Source: Ruminococcus sp.
GTDB taxonomy: Bacteria; Bacillota; Clostridia; Oscillospirales; Ruminococcaceae
Direction of reading: 5' to 3'
Length of the DNA: 48,993 nucleotides
Assembly: GCA_031262835.1 (NCBI GenBank)
Contig: JAISGY010000028.1
Location: 1 to 48,993 of the forward strand
Positions 15,655 to 24,344 of this stretch are shown here, piece after piece. The notes under the pieces are model-generated. The model was not told the DNA's origin, did no database searches, and saw only the letters and a program-made list of their open reading frames with translations. Position 1 is the first letter of the stretch, and each line of letters begins with the position of its first letter. A program made the position numbers and the translations under genes.

Positions 15655-16917
15655 ATGCAGATATTTAAAGTAAACGGGGGGCGAAAGCTATCCGGGGAGA
15701 TTGTCTCGGGGGGGGCTAAGAACGCCGTTTTGCCGATACTTGCGGCGGCTGTCCTTATCGACGGCGAAGCGGTTATTGAAGATGTACCCGAACTCTCCGA
15801 CACATACTCCGCTGTCAGGATTTTATCGCATCTGGGCGTAAAGGTTAACTACTGCAACACCGGGAAGACCGCTTCGGTTAACGCTTCGCAGATATCTTCC
15901 TTTGAGATTCCCGACGATATGATGAAGGAGATGAGAAGTTCAATCTTCTTCCTCGGTCCTATTATCGGACGTACGGGCAGTTGCAGAATCAGTTACCCCG
16001 GCGGCTGCGACATCGGGCTTCGTCCTATTGATATGCATATTTCGGCACTCGAACAGATGGGGGTTAAGGTAACTCATACAGCAAAGCATCTTTATTTTTC
16101 CGCCGATAAGGGGCTTCGCGGCGCGAAGATTGCACTCCGCTTCCCCTCCGTGGGAACGACCGAAAACATTATCTGTGCGGCGGTTACCGCAAAGGGCGAG
16201 ACGGTTATAACAAATGCCGCCCGCGAACCCGAAGTTGTCGACCTCGTTAAGTTCTTAAACGCCGCCGGAGCTAAAATTAAGTTTGAATCGGGCGGAAGGA
16301 TAACTATACAGGGCGTTCCCAAACTTCACTCGCTCCACCACACCGTAATGCCCGACCGCATAGCCGCGGCGACAATCCTTGCCGGAACGGCGGCGGCAGG
16401 CGGACTTGTTACCGTCCGAAACTGCCAACCCCTCGATATGGAGGCAATCCTCCCGCTCTTTGAGGCAATGGGCAGCAGTATCTATTGCGGCAGGGACTAT
16501 GTTACAATCAACTCCGGGAAGCGTCCGAAGGCACTCCCCGAAAAGCTCACGACGATGGTATACCCCGGCTTCCCGACAGACGCGCAATCGGTTATAATGG
16601 GTGCGCTCTGCAAGGCTTCCGGGACGTCGATTATTGAAGAAACGATATTTGAAAACCGATACCGCCACGTTCCCGAAATGCAGAAGATGGGCGCGGATAT
16701 CGTTGTCTCGGGGCAGACCGCAGTTATAAAGGGTGTAAAACGCCTACATGGGGCAAGAGTCAAGGCAACCGACCTTCGCGGCGGCGCGGGAATGGTTATC
16801 GCGGGGCTTACGGCGGAGGGCGAGACCGAAATAGAGGACATACGCTTTATCGACAGGGGCTACGAACAGCTTGAGGTTACGTTTGCATCTTTGGGCGCGG
16901 ATATTAAGAGGATATAA
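15655..16917 (+). CDS. murA: UDP-GlcNAc 1-carboxyvinyltransferase MurA
   Basis: A 420-residue EPSP-synthase-fold enzyme that transfers enolpyruvate from PEP to UDP-GlcNAc, the first committed step of peptidoglycan synthesis. The substrate block SGGAKNAVLPILAAA is at the N-terminus and the catalytic cysteine lies in YPGGCDIGLRPIDMH, so the fosfomycin-sensitive Cys is kept. The start at 15655 follows AAAAGGGG and gives the normal length; a longer in-frame opening at 15532 would overlap murG in another frame and adds a non-family sequence. Its place between murG and ftsQ is where murB or murC often sits. Confidence 0.95.
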   Translation: MQIFKVNGGRKLSGEIVSGGAKNAVLPILAAAVLIDGEAVIEDVPELSDTYSAVRILSHLGVKVNYCNTGKTASVNASQISSFEIPDDMMKEMRSSIFFLGPIIGRTGSCRISYPGGCDIGLRPIDMHISALEQMGVKVTHTAKHLYFSADKGLRGAKIALRFPSVGTTENIICAAVTAKGETVITNAAREPEVVDLVKFLNAAGAKIKFESGGRITIQGVPKLHSLHHTVMPDRIAAATILAGTAAAGGLVTVRNCQPLDMEAILPLFEAMGSSIYCGRDYVTINSGKRPKALPEKLTTMVYPGFPTDAQSVIMGALCKASGTSIIEETIFENRYRHVPEMQKMGADIVVSGQTAVIKGVKRLHGARVKATDLRGGAGMVIAGLTAEGETEIEDIRFIDRGYEQLEVTFASLGADIKRI

Positions 16918-16931
16918 AAAAAGGTTCTGTA

Positions 16932-17852
16932 ATGGATTATACGGGTGAATACAATAAAGCTATACGTGGCAAAACAAGGCGGAAAAGGAATTACTCCCTC
17001 GTCATTCTGACCGGGTTTACAGTCGTTCTTGTAATCTTCGCTGTCTTAAGTTTTACCGTGCTTTTTCCTGTTAAGACGGTGAAGATTACAGGCTCTTCCG
17101 TCTACAGTCCCGCCGATTTGAGCTCTGCCGCCGGAATAAAGGACGGACAGCAAATTCTAACCGTCGGTTCTGACGGTATAAAAAATGTTATCCTCGACAG
17201 CTTCATCTATATTGACGATGTTAATGTTAAAAAGAGTTTCCCCGATACGATTGTAATTGAAGTTATTCCGTCTAAGCCGATTGCCAATATTACCGTTGCA
17301 GGTGATGACGAGGCAGACAGTTATCTCTATATTTCCGGCAGCGGCAAGATTCTTGAAATTTCAGAGACCCCGAAGCGAAATGTTCCTGTGTTAACAGGGG
17401 TTCAGTTTTCCCCCGCTGTTATTCCGGGCGTAACGATTGATATTAATGCTGATACAAGGAAGCTGACGGAAGAACAGATTGCGGATATTAACGCCGTTTC
17501 CTTTATCCTTGATGTTGCAGATGAAATAAAGTCCTCCCCGCTCGAAAAGATTGATTATATTGACATATCCGACCCGGGCAATATTAAAATCATGTACGAT
17601 AATCGGATAAATATGCTCATGGGGGGCTTAAGCGACTTTTCGTATAAGCTTTCCTTCTTAAAAGAAATTATAGATACTAAAATCGGTCCTAACACGTCCG
17701 GGCGGCTTTCAATGCTCTCGACAGGCGACGCAAGCTTTATCGACAGCGACGGTATTGCCTATAACGACAGGAAGTTTGAACAAAACATCGCCGCAAGAGA
17801 AACGGCTGTCGAAACCGAACTGCCCGACGAAGAAGTGGCAGAAACAACATAA
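16932..17852 (+). CDS. ftsQ: Cell-division protein FtsQ/DivIB
   Basis: A 306-residue bitopic protein with a short basic cytoplasmic tail (KTRRKRNY), one membrane helix (about 22-43) and a POTRA domain (VKTVKITGSSVYSPADLSSAAGIKDGQQILTV, about 47-115), followed by the beta domain with VKKSFPDTIVIEVIPSKPIA. The C-terminus is an acidic tail. It links FtsL and DivIC in the septal complex. It lies 14 bases after murA with an AAAGGT site, and ahead of ftsZ in the conserved order. Called DivIB in Firmicutes. Confidence 0.88.
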   Translation: MDYTGEYNKAIRGKTRRKRNYSLVILTGFTVVLVIFAVLSFTVLFPVKTVKITGSSVYSPADLSSAAGIKDGQQILTVGSDGIKNVILDSFIYIDDVNVKKSFPDTIVIEVIPSKPIANITVAGDDEADSYLYISGSGKILEISETPKRNVPVLTGVQFSPAVIPGVTIDINADTRKLTEEQIADINAVSFILDVADEIKSSPLEKIDYIDISDPGNIKIMYDNRINMLMGGLSDFSYKLSFLKEIIDTKIGPNTSGRLSMLSTGDASFIDSDGIAYNDRKFEQNIAARETAVETELPDEEVAETT

Positions 17853-17896
17853 GAAAAAATTTCCTTAAAAAACTATTTGATTTTCGTAAAAAACAC

Positions 17897-17931
17897 TTGA
17901 TTTTGACATGAGAATGTGATATAATCATAAT
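17897..17931 (+). promoter_or_regulatory. Two overlapping promoters upstream of ftsZ
   Basis: TTGATT (17897-17902)-17-TATAAT (17920-17925) and TTGACA (17903-17908)-17-CATAAT (17926-17931) are interleaved 6 bases apart. Both would give an ftsZ leader of roughly 95-100 bases, so ftsZ can be expressed apart from the upstream cluster. Confidence 0.7.
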
Positions 17932-18033
17932 GTGAATTTATTTGTCAAGTAAATTTCACAGCCAATAATTTGTAAATCATTATTAATTACATAAATAACA
18001 GATTGCAAAAAAAGTTTTCGGAGGAACAAAAAA

Positions 18034-19128
18034 ATGGCGAATTTTACCCTTGAAGACGACGATTTTATAAGTGATATAAATATAAAGGTAATCGGCGTAG
18101 GCGGCGGCGGCGGGAATGCTCTCAACAAGATGATTGAGGAGGGCATTAAGGACGTGCAGTTCATCGCCGTTAATACGGACGTAAGGGCTCTTAAAAACTC
18201 GCGTGCGGACGTGCGTGTCCAGATTGGGCAGAAGCTCACCAAAGGGCGCGGTGCGGGGAACAAGCCGAATGTCGGCGCGGAGTCCGCTGTTGAGAATCAT
18301 GACGAACTCGTCGACGCAATACGCGGGGCGAATATGGTTTTCGTGTCTGCGGGAATGGGCGGCGGAACCGGCACGGGAGCTGCTCCCGTTGTTGCGCAGA
18401 TTGCAAAAGACATGGATATCTTAACCGTTGCGGTTGTAACAAAGCCCTTCGATTTTGAACAGAAGGCGAAGATGGACCAAGCCGAGAAAGGCATTGCAGA
18501 GCTTCGCCGTCATGTTGACTCCCTCGTGGTTATCCCGAACCAAAAGCTCCTTTCGACCATGGAGAAGCCCCCGACGATGATGGACTCCTTCAAGATGGCG
18601 GACGATATACTTAAAACAGGCGTAAAATCAATTGCCGAGCTTATAACCCGCGACGGGCTTATAAATGTAGACTTCGCCGATGTTGAAACGACGATGAAGA
18701 ACGCGGGGATTGCCCACATGGCTGTCGGGCACGGTTCCGGCAAGGACAAGGCTACCGAAGCCGCTAACGCTGTTATAACAAGCCCGCTTCTCGAGACTTC
18801 GATTAAGGGTGCAAAACGTCTTCTCGTTAACATTGTTATGTCCGAAGACACCCTCTCAACGGACGTGGAGGCGGTTGCAAACGCTATCTCGGGTGCAGCA
18901 GACGAAGGTGTTCAGACTATTTTCGGCTCGGCATTCGACGAAAACCTCAAGGACGAAATGCTCGTAACCGCTATCGCCTGCGAATTCCCGGAATACGACG
19001 AAGAATCCTCCGGCGTTACAAAAATCGACGCCGAAACAATGGATTCCGAAAACAGACCGATGACCTCCGACACCGTCCCCGACTACATGGAAGATTTTAA
19101 AGACCTGTTGGGAATGTTCTCCAAGTAG
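18034..19128 (+). CDS. ftsZ: Cell-division GTPase FtsZ
   Basis: A 364-residue tubulin homologue that forms the division ring. The GTP loop GGGTGTG is residues 109-115, the N-terminal IKVIGVGGGGGNALN and the T7 synergy loop NVDFADVETTMKNAG are intact. A GGAGG site precedes the ATG. The C-terminus after about residue 320 is short and acidic and ends DYMEDFKDLLGMFSK rather than the usual short peptide resembling D-I-P-x-F-L-R. No ftsA is found nearby. The gene has its own promoter pair and a terminator shared with the convergent nucleotidase-like gene. Confidence 0.97.
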   Translation: MANFTLEDDDFISDINIKVIGVGGGGGNALNKMIEEGIKDVQFIAVNTDVRALKNSRADVRVQIGQKLTKGRGAGNKPNVGAESAVENHDELVDAIRGANMVFVSAGMGGGTGTGAAPVVAQIAKDMDILTVAVVTKPFDFEQKAKMDQAEKGIAELRRHVDSLVVIPNQKLLSTMEKPPTMMDSFKMADDILKTGVKSIAELITRDGLINVDFADVETTMKNAGIAHMAVGHGSGKDKATEAANAVITSPLLETSIKGAKRLLVNIVMSEDTLSTDVEAVANAISGAADEGVQTIFGSAFDENLKDEMLVTAIACEFPEYDEESSGVTKIDAETMDSENRPMTSDTVPDYMEDFKDLLGMFSK

Positions 19129-19168
19129 AATACAGAATACAGAGTACAGAATACAGAGTACAGAGTAC
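19129..19168 (+). repeat. CAGAATA/CAGAGTA heptamer tract after ftsZ
   Basis: Starting at the base after the ftsZ stop, about five clean 7-base units alternate between CAGAATA and CAGAGTA. They end a few bases before the terminator stem. This is the most regular of the three tracts in the window. Confidence 0.7.
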
Positions 19169-19172
19169 ATAA

Positions 19173-19204
19173 AACGCCGTCCGGGTGGAATTCCGGGCGG
19201 CGTT
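19173..19204. terminator. Bidirectional terminator between ftsZ and the nucleotidase-like gene
   Basis: Arms AACGCCGTCCGG (19173-19184) and CCGGGCGGCGTT (19193-19204) form a 12-bp stem with one G-U pair and an 8-base loop. Flanking bases supply a short T-run on each strand, so it can serve both convergent genes. Confidence 0.8.
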
Positions 19205-19211
19205 TGCGTTT

Positions 19212-20876
19212 CTATTCGGCTTTGTCTTCGGGTCGCTTAGGTTTGTTTCCTGCCTTCCCGAGTGTTAAGAACAATATTATTATCGCAAGGATTGCGGCGC
19301 ATGATACTATAAATATCGGTGCCACTGCCGCATATTTATCGGGTTCGCCGCCCGGAACTATACGAATTCGGTTCTGCGTCTCCGTTAAGGAGTTTTCGGT
19401 TTGGTTTAGGTATTCCGCGAAAACTGCTGCAATATCGCCCTCGCCGACTGCTCTTGCTCCTGTGAACGGTTCTGTAAGCATATCGTAGCCGTCGCCGCCG
19501 AGTGCCAAGAAGTCGAAGGTTGCAACGCTGTAGAGAGCCTCGTCTTCAAGCGGTTCGCCGTTAACTGTAACTTCAATGAGCCGCTCGCCTTCGGGCTTTT
19601 CGGGGTCGAAGGAGTAGGACACCCCCGAAACCTGCATAAACCCGCCGTCGTCCTGACCGTAAAGGCTCGCGCTGTACTGTAAAACCTCGCGGATTATGCT
19701 CCCCTTAAGGTCGGCAACATAAATTATGTTTGAATACGGGAGTACATTTGAGATTACACCGAGGGTAACCTTCCCTTCAAATATCGGACCGCGGACGTTC
19801 CCGGCGTTGCAAAAGGCAATGTCACTGTTCGCCGCCCATCTCATCGAATCGGCAACCATATCGGCGATAACGCTCTCCCTTGAGCGGATTATCTCGCGTT
19901 CATAGTCGGTAAGCGTTACCATGCTTATTGCTACAACATTTTTTGAAAGTCTTTCGGCGTTTTCGTTGCAGGCAGCTAAAACCTGTGCCGTCGCAGAATC
20001 GGGGGCAACCGACAAAGTTGCCGACTTTGCAATGACAGATGTCTTAACACTCAAGCCGCCGTTTGCGTCCCTGTACACCTCTGCAACCCCTATATCCTCG
20101 CCCTGCTCCCCGGCAATGGATATGGGTGTCAAAGCTTTTTGTGCCTCTCCCTCAACGTAAATATCGCCGTCGATGATGAGGTCAATCCCTTTTGCGTTAT
20201 TTGCAATATCGTAAATATTGCCGTTGTGCTTTATGGTATCGCTGTCGGCTGTTCCTATGTGGGATAAAAGCACAACGATATCCGCGCCTTCGCTTCTCAG
20301 CTTCGCGGCAGTCTCCGTTGCATAATCCTTAAGCCTTGATATATCACCGAAGTCAAGGTCAAAACCGCCGTTCGATTTATGTTTCGCCGCCGGGGTAGTT
20401 ATACCTAAAACTCCGACTGTAATGCCGCCGCGCTCGATAAGGGCAGTCGACACAAGCGGAGGATTATCCGCCGCCGCAGATTCTTGAATTAAAATCGGGA
20501 AAGAAGCGTTATCGGCAAGCTCAAGAGTTCGCTCAAGCCCGTAATCAAGGTCATGATTCCCGATTGTCATTGCGTCGTAGCCCATTGCGTTCATAACATT
20601 AACGGCGTTTTCGCCGCTGTCAACGTTGACTAAAAAGCTGCCTTGGAATGCATCGCCGGTGTCGAAGAAGAATGTTGCGGGAAACTCCGATTTCTTTTCC
20701 TTTACGACCGAAGCAATAATATCCGCGCCGATTGCCGTATCGGACGTGTTAAGGAAGCCCTCCGTCTCGCCGGTATGATAAAACACCGCAATAGGCGTTT
20801 CTTCCGCTACAGCCGGGAAACTGCCTATTCCGAAAATTAATACTATTGCTGACAGGATTGCAGTAATCTTCTTCAT
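19212..20876 (-). CDS. Membrane-anchored 5'-nucleotidase/UshA-like protein with altered metal site
   Basis: A 554-residue exported protein: signal peptide (1 to about 24), metallophosphatase domain, 5'-nucleotidase C-terminal domain (about 310-500) and a C-terminal membrane helix with basic tail (about 520-545). Family blocks FFDTGDAFQG, IGNHDLDYG and LLSHIG are present, but the opening T-N-D-x-H-G motif reads TGETEG (35-40) and the GHxH motif reads G-D-I-Y (237-240), so several metal ligands of UshA are missing. Activity may be lost or changed. The start at 20876 is preferred for GGAAC six bases upstream; 20888 is possible. It is 87 bases downstream of the sensor kinase and may share its transcript. 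Confidence 0.85.
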   Translation of the reverse strand: MKKITAILSAIVLIFGIGSFPAVAEETPIAVFYHTGETEGFLNTSDTAIGADIIASVVKEKKSEFPATFFFDTGDAFQGSFLVNVDSGENAVNVMNAMGYDAMTIGNHDLDYGLERTLELADNASFPILIQESAAADNPPLVSTALIERGGITVGVLGITTPAAKHKSNGGFDLDFGDISRLKDYATETAAKLRSEGADIVVLLSHIGTADSDTIKHNGNIYDIANNAKGIDLIIDGDIYVEGEAQKALTPISIAGEQGEDIGVAEVYRDANGGLSVKTSVIAKSATLSVAPDSATAQVLAACNENAERLSKNVVAISMVTLTDYEREIIRSRESVIADMVADSMRWAANSDIAFCNAGNVRGPIFEGKVTLGVISNVLPYSNIIYVADLKGSIIREVLQYSASLYGQDDGGFMQVSGVSYSFDPEKPEGERLIEVTVNGEPLEDEALYSVATFDFLALGGDGYDMLTEPFTGARAVGEGDIAAVFAEYLNQTENSLTETQNRIRIVPGGEPDKYAAVAPIFIVSCAAILAIIILFLTLGKAGNKPKRPEDKAE

Positions 20877-20963
20877 ATTAAGTTCCATTCCGCCGCGAGT
20901 GCGGCAAAAACAGTAAATAATTTTTTCATTTCCCCCCGCCTTCGGCGGAGGGAAAAACTACCC

Positions 20964-23132
20964 TCAAGTTAACCACTTTTTAAGGGTGCCGAACAGGTCT
21001 TTCAGTTCAATCGGTTTTGCTATAAAATCGTTCATACCGCCCGCGATAAAGGAGTCCTTAACGCCGGACACTGCGTTTGCTGAGAGGGCTATTATCGGGA
21101 CGTCTCTGTAATGTACACCCGGCAGGTCACGGATAGCCGCCGTAGTTTCAAGACCGTCCATCTCCGGCATCATGTGGTCCATTAGGATAAGGTCGTATTG
21201 TTTCGTTTTACAGAGTTCGAGAGCTTCCATGCCGGAAAGAGCCGTATCGGCGTTTATCCCCGCAAGCGTTAAGAGTTCCGCCGCTATTTCAACATTAATT
21301 TCAAGGTCGTCAACAATTAACACCTTCGCGTTCGGTGCGAAGAAATTCATGTCGGTGTCGGTCGGTGCTTCGAGTTCTATCTTTTCGTCTTCGGAAGGGG
21401 TGTCGAGGATTATTGTCGCCGTGAAGGTGCTGCCCTTGCCGTATTCGCTCTCTACGGTTATGTCGCCGCCCATTGCCGTACAAAGGCTCTTCGTTATCGC
21501 AAGCCCAAGCCCCGTGCCTTCGATTCCTATATTCTTCTTCGAGTCGAACTGATTGAATGAGCCGAAAAGCTTCGGGATATTCTTCTCTTCAATCCCTATC
21601 CCGGTATCGGTAACAGCCATCATAAGCGTCAATTCGTCGTCCCAAAGCTTTTCACAGGTTACAGTAAGGGTAACGCTCCCCTCGCGGGTATACTTTACGG
21701 CGTTCGTCAAGAGATTGAGCAGTATCTGCCTCACCCTCGATTCATCACCGATTAACACATCGGGAATATCAGCGGCAATTACCTTCTTAAACACAAGCGA
21801 TTTCTGCTCGGCGCGGGTGTCGATTATACTTAAGACATCGGAGAGGAGAACCCGGAAGTTAAACGGAACGCTTACAATTTCAAGTTTCCCGGACTCAATC
21901 TTGGAAAAATCAAGGATATCGTTAATAATCGAGAGCAGACCGTTCGCGGCTCTGCGGAGCTTGTTTATGTATTCCCTCGCCGTATCGGAGATGTTCTCCC
22001 TCCCCGCAAGCTCACTCATACCGATTATCGCATTCATCGGCGTTCGGATTTCGTGGCTCATTCGGGCAAGGAAACTGCTCTTTTCGATATTTGCGGCTTC
22101 CGCTCTTTTATTTGCTTCGGTTAGTTCGACATTCCGTTTTTCAATCTCGTCACCGCTTCGTGCAACGACAACATTTGAAAGGATAAGCACCATGCCTATT
22201 ACAAAAAGCATGACAAAGAATATTGCCGTAAAGCTGTTGCCGAAAAGGGTAGAAAAGTTAAGCGGGTATTTTACGGCAATATACCAATCAAGGTTCGGTA
22301 TATACTCAATATGGTACATATTTAAGTCCATCGCGAAGTTAACCGATTCGTTATCCGCCGTATCAATCGAGATAGCCCGACGCATAATCTCCGTACCGGG
22401 CGAGTTTTCCAAGTCGGTAATATTAACCTTGTCCGCGACGATTTGCAGGTCTTTTGAAACGGTTATTTCGCCGGTGCGGTTGAACATTATTACTTCCGCT
22501 TCTTCGTCAATATTCTCATAAAGATCGGTGATGAATTTTGAAAGGTCAACGCCCGTCCCGAGCATACCTATTGTGTCGGCTTTCTCGTGGAAGCTGTTGA
22601 CCGAATATACGGGCGCGTTAATCCAAATCCCGATCATATCAAGTTCCGGGTTGTAGTTAACGTTGAACCAATAGAGGTCGGTATTGTAAAGGGTGCGGTT
22701 GTACCAATAATTCTCCGGCTTGTTCGGATTAACAATATACGGGGCGGCATAGGACGAATAGAAAATCTTATCAACGTCGTTGCACCAGAAAACAAGCTTC
22801 TCCCCCGCGTACTCCCCGCGATAGCTGTCGAACTCACGAAAAGCAGCCGTTCGGATTTCTTCATCCGCCGGATTTGTAAAATATTCCTGTATTATAGGCA
22901 TACCCGTAAGCTTCGTACAGAGAACAAGCTCGTTGCTCATAATGTCAGATATACGAAGTTTTGCTGTTTCCGCCGCCGATGCCGTCATTCTGGTGATGTT
23001 GTCGTAACTCATCTTCAGAGAAAGAAGAAAGAATGTTATTATCCCAACGAAAAATATCACAGCAAAAAGCGCACCCGAAAACAGTCGGAACTGCCTTCCG
23101 ATCGTTTTATCGCTGTTTTTATCAACCGGCAT
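20964..23132 (-). CDS. Membrane hybrid sensor histidine kinase with receiver domain
   Basis: A 722-residue two-component sensor. Membrane helices are at about 18-42 and 295-315, enclosing an extracytoplasmic sensor of about 250 residues, probably of the dCache type. Then come HisKA with phospho-accepting His360 ([14 protein letters not shown]), HATPase (N box LLTNAVKYT, G boxes DTGIGIEEKN and GTGLGLAI) and a C-terminal receiver with Asp652 in [13 protein letters not shown]. The start at 23132 is chosen for AAGGTG six to seven bases upstream; an in-frame TTG at 23165 lies at the transcription start. No DNA-binding output is attached, so phosphate must pass to a partner encoded elsewhere. Ligand unknown. 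Confidence 0.93.
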   Translation of the reverse strand: MPVDKNSDKTIGRQFRLFSGALFAVIFFVGIITFFLLSLKMSYDNITRMTASAAETAKLRISDIMSNELVLCTKLTGMPIIQEYFTNPADEEIRTAAFREFDSYRGEYAGEKLVFWCNDVDKIFYSSYAAPYIVNPNKPENYWYNRTLYNTDLYWFNVNYNPELDMIGIWINAPVYSVNSFHEKADTIGMLGTGVDLSKFITDLYENIDEEAEVIMFNRTGEITVSKDLQIVADKVNITDLENSPGTEIMRRAISIDTADNESVNFAMDLNMYHIEYIPNLDWYIAVKYPLNFSTLFGNSFTAIFFVMLFVIGMVLILSNVVVARSGDEIEKRNVELTEANKRAEAANIEKSSFLARMSHEIRTPMNAIIGMSELAGRENISDTAREYINKLRRAANGLLSIINDILDFSKIESGKLEIVSVPFNFRVLLSDVLSIIDTRAEQKSLVFKKVIAADIPDVLIGDESRVRQILLNLLTNAVKYTREGSVTLTVTCEKLWDDELTLMMAVTDTGIGIEEKNIPKLFGSFNQFDSKKNIGIEGTGLGLAITKSLCTAMGGDITVESEYGKGSTFTATIILDTPSEDEKIELEAPTDTDMNFFAPNAKVLIVDDLEINVEIAAELLTLAGINADTALSGMEALELCKTKQYDLILMDHMMPEMDGLETTAAIRDLPGVHYRDVPIIALSANAVSGVKDSFIAGGMNDFIAKPIELKDLFGTLKKWLT

Positions 23133-23170
23133 ATGTAAACACCTTAAATTTAGTACACTTATCAATATAC

Positions 23171-23199
23171 ATTATATCACAACATTGTAAAAAAGTCAA
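23171..23199 (-). promoter_or_regulatory. Promoter of the leftward sensor kinase
   Basis: On the minus strand TTGACT (23199-23194), 17 bases, TATAAT (23176-23171). Transcription would start near 23164, about 32 bases before the chosen ATG. Confidence 0.8.
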
Positions 23200-23260
23200 G
23201 TAAGAAGCATAAATTTCTCATTTTGCTTCATATTTTTTTCATAATATTTATAAAAAAGTA

Positions 23261-23289
23261 TTGCAATTTAATCGGAAAAATGTTATAAT
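23261..23289 (+). promoter_or_regulatory. Promoter of the PfkB sugar kinase gene
   Basis: TTGCAA (23261-23266), 17 bases, TATAAT (23284-23289), divergent from the sensor kinase promoter about 60 bases away. Confidence 0.75.
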
Positions 23290-23330
23290 GGTGTTAGTTT
23301 TATATTGTCCGATAAAAAGGAGGGGTTTTG

Positions 23331-24290
23331 TTGCCCGAAATCGTCACGCTCGGTGAAGCTCTCGTGGATTTTACATACGTCGAACACGAAAACGGTATTT
23401 TTTACAAACAAAACCCCGGAGGAAGTCCCGCGAACATCGCCGCCGCCGCAAAGCTCTTAGGAGTTAAGACGGCTTTTATCGGGAAAATCGGTATGGGTAT
23501 CTTCGGGAATTTCGTTTACGATACAATTTCCTCCCTCGGTATTGATACCTCAGGCATCGTCCGCGATAAAGACCTCTTAACCGCACTTGCCTTCATTAAG
23601 AAGAACAGCTCCGGCAAGCGTGAGTTTACCTTTTATCGAAACAATACCGCCGACATGAATCTGCGTTTCTCCGAAGTTAATCTTCACCTTTTAGATGCGT
23701 GTAAAATTCTGCATTTCGGTGCACTTCTCCTTGAGAGTGAACCCTCGCGAAGCGCGGTTACAAATACCGTCGAATATGCGAAGGACAAGGGTAAGATTAT
23801 TTCATATGCCCTAAACTATCGGGAATCGCTCTGGAACGAAACCGACGTTGCCGCCGCCGCTATGCGAAGCGTTCTGTCAAACGTTGATATATTAAAAGTC
23901 TCCGAGGATGAACTTGAACTCATTACCGACAGCAGCAACCTTCTCCCCTCCATATATAAACTCATGAAATACGGCATAAAAGCAATTATCATAACTCAAG
24001 GCGCGAAGGGCTGCGTTCTTGCGACACCGAAAGGTATTCGCGAGATTCGCTCCTATAAAACGCCGATTGTAGATACCCTCGGTTCCGGCGACAGCTTCAT
24101 GGGGGCATTCCTCTCCCGCATAGCATCGCTCCCCTCCGCGCTGCTCGAAACCGATGCCGCCGCCCTCACCGAATTCGCCGAATACTCGAACGCCGCGGGT
24201 GCGGTTTGCGCTTCAAGGGTCGGTGCTATCCCCGCAATGCCGTCTGACAGGGAGATTCTTGACTGTATGCGCGATAACCCCTTGCTTTAA
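23331..24290 (+). CDS. PfkB-family carbohydrate kinase (fructokinase-like)
   Basis: A 319-residue ribokinase-fold kinase. The N-terminal signature NPGGSPANIAAAAKLLG and the C-terminal signature DTLGSGDSFMGAFLSRI, with the catalytic Asp in GSGDSF, are intact. The overall pattern (EIVTLGEALVDF..., GKIGMGIFGNF) is closest to fructokinases, but sugar specificity cannot be read with certainty. A GGAGG (23319-23323) precedes two adjacent TTG codons; the second (23331) has the better spacing, and 23328 is possible. It is followed by a FapA-family gene after 54 bases. Confidence 0.88.
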   Translation: MPEIVTLGEALVDFTYVEHENGIFYKQNPGGSPANIAAAAKLLGVKTAFIGKIGMGIFGNFVYDTISSLGIDTSGIVRDKDLLTALAFIKKNSSGKREFTFYRNNTADMNLRFSEVNLHLLDACKILHFGALLLESEPSRSAVTNTVEYAKDKGKIISYALNYRESLWNETDVAAAAMRSVLSNVDILKVSEDELELITDSSNLLPSIYKLMKYGIKAIIITQGAKGCVLATPKGIREIRSYKTPIVDTLGSGDSFMGAFLSRIASLPSALLETDAAALTEFAEYSNAAGAVCASRVGAIPAMPSDREILDCMRDNPLL

Positions 24291-24344
24291 TAAATAAAAA
24301 CGACGGACGGTATAAGCCCTTTTATCCGTCCCGGGAGTGTGAAT

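Noticed and set aside
20925-20960. GC-rich hairpin between the sensor kinase and the nucleotidase-like gene taken as a terminator
   Set aside because: A stem around CCTCCGCC-GAA-GGCGG exists, but no T-tract follows on the minus strand, so termination is not supported.
21553-22521. Long open frame (322 codons) on the plus strand opposite the sensor kinase
   Set aside because: It is an antisense shadow of an intact conserved kinase, with no ribosome site and a low-complexity serine-rich translation.
23163-23165. Leaderless TTG start for the sensor kinase
   Set aside because: Although it lies at the expected +1, the ATG at 23132 has a clear AAGGTG site and a better membrane-helix context.
24304-24332. 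Hairpin between the PfkB kinase and the FapA-family gene as a terminator
   Set aside because: The stem has a bulge and no T-tract; the two genes may be co-transcribed.
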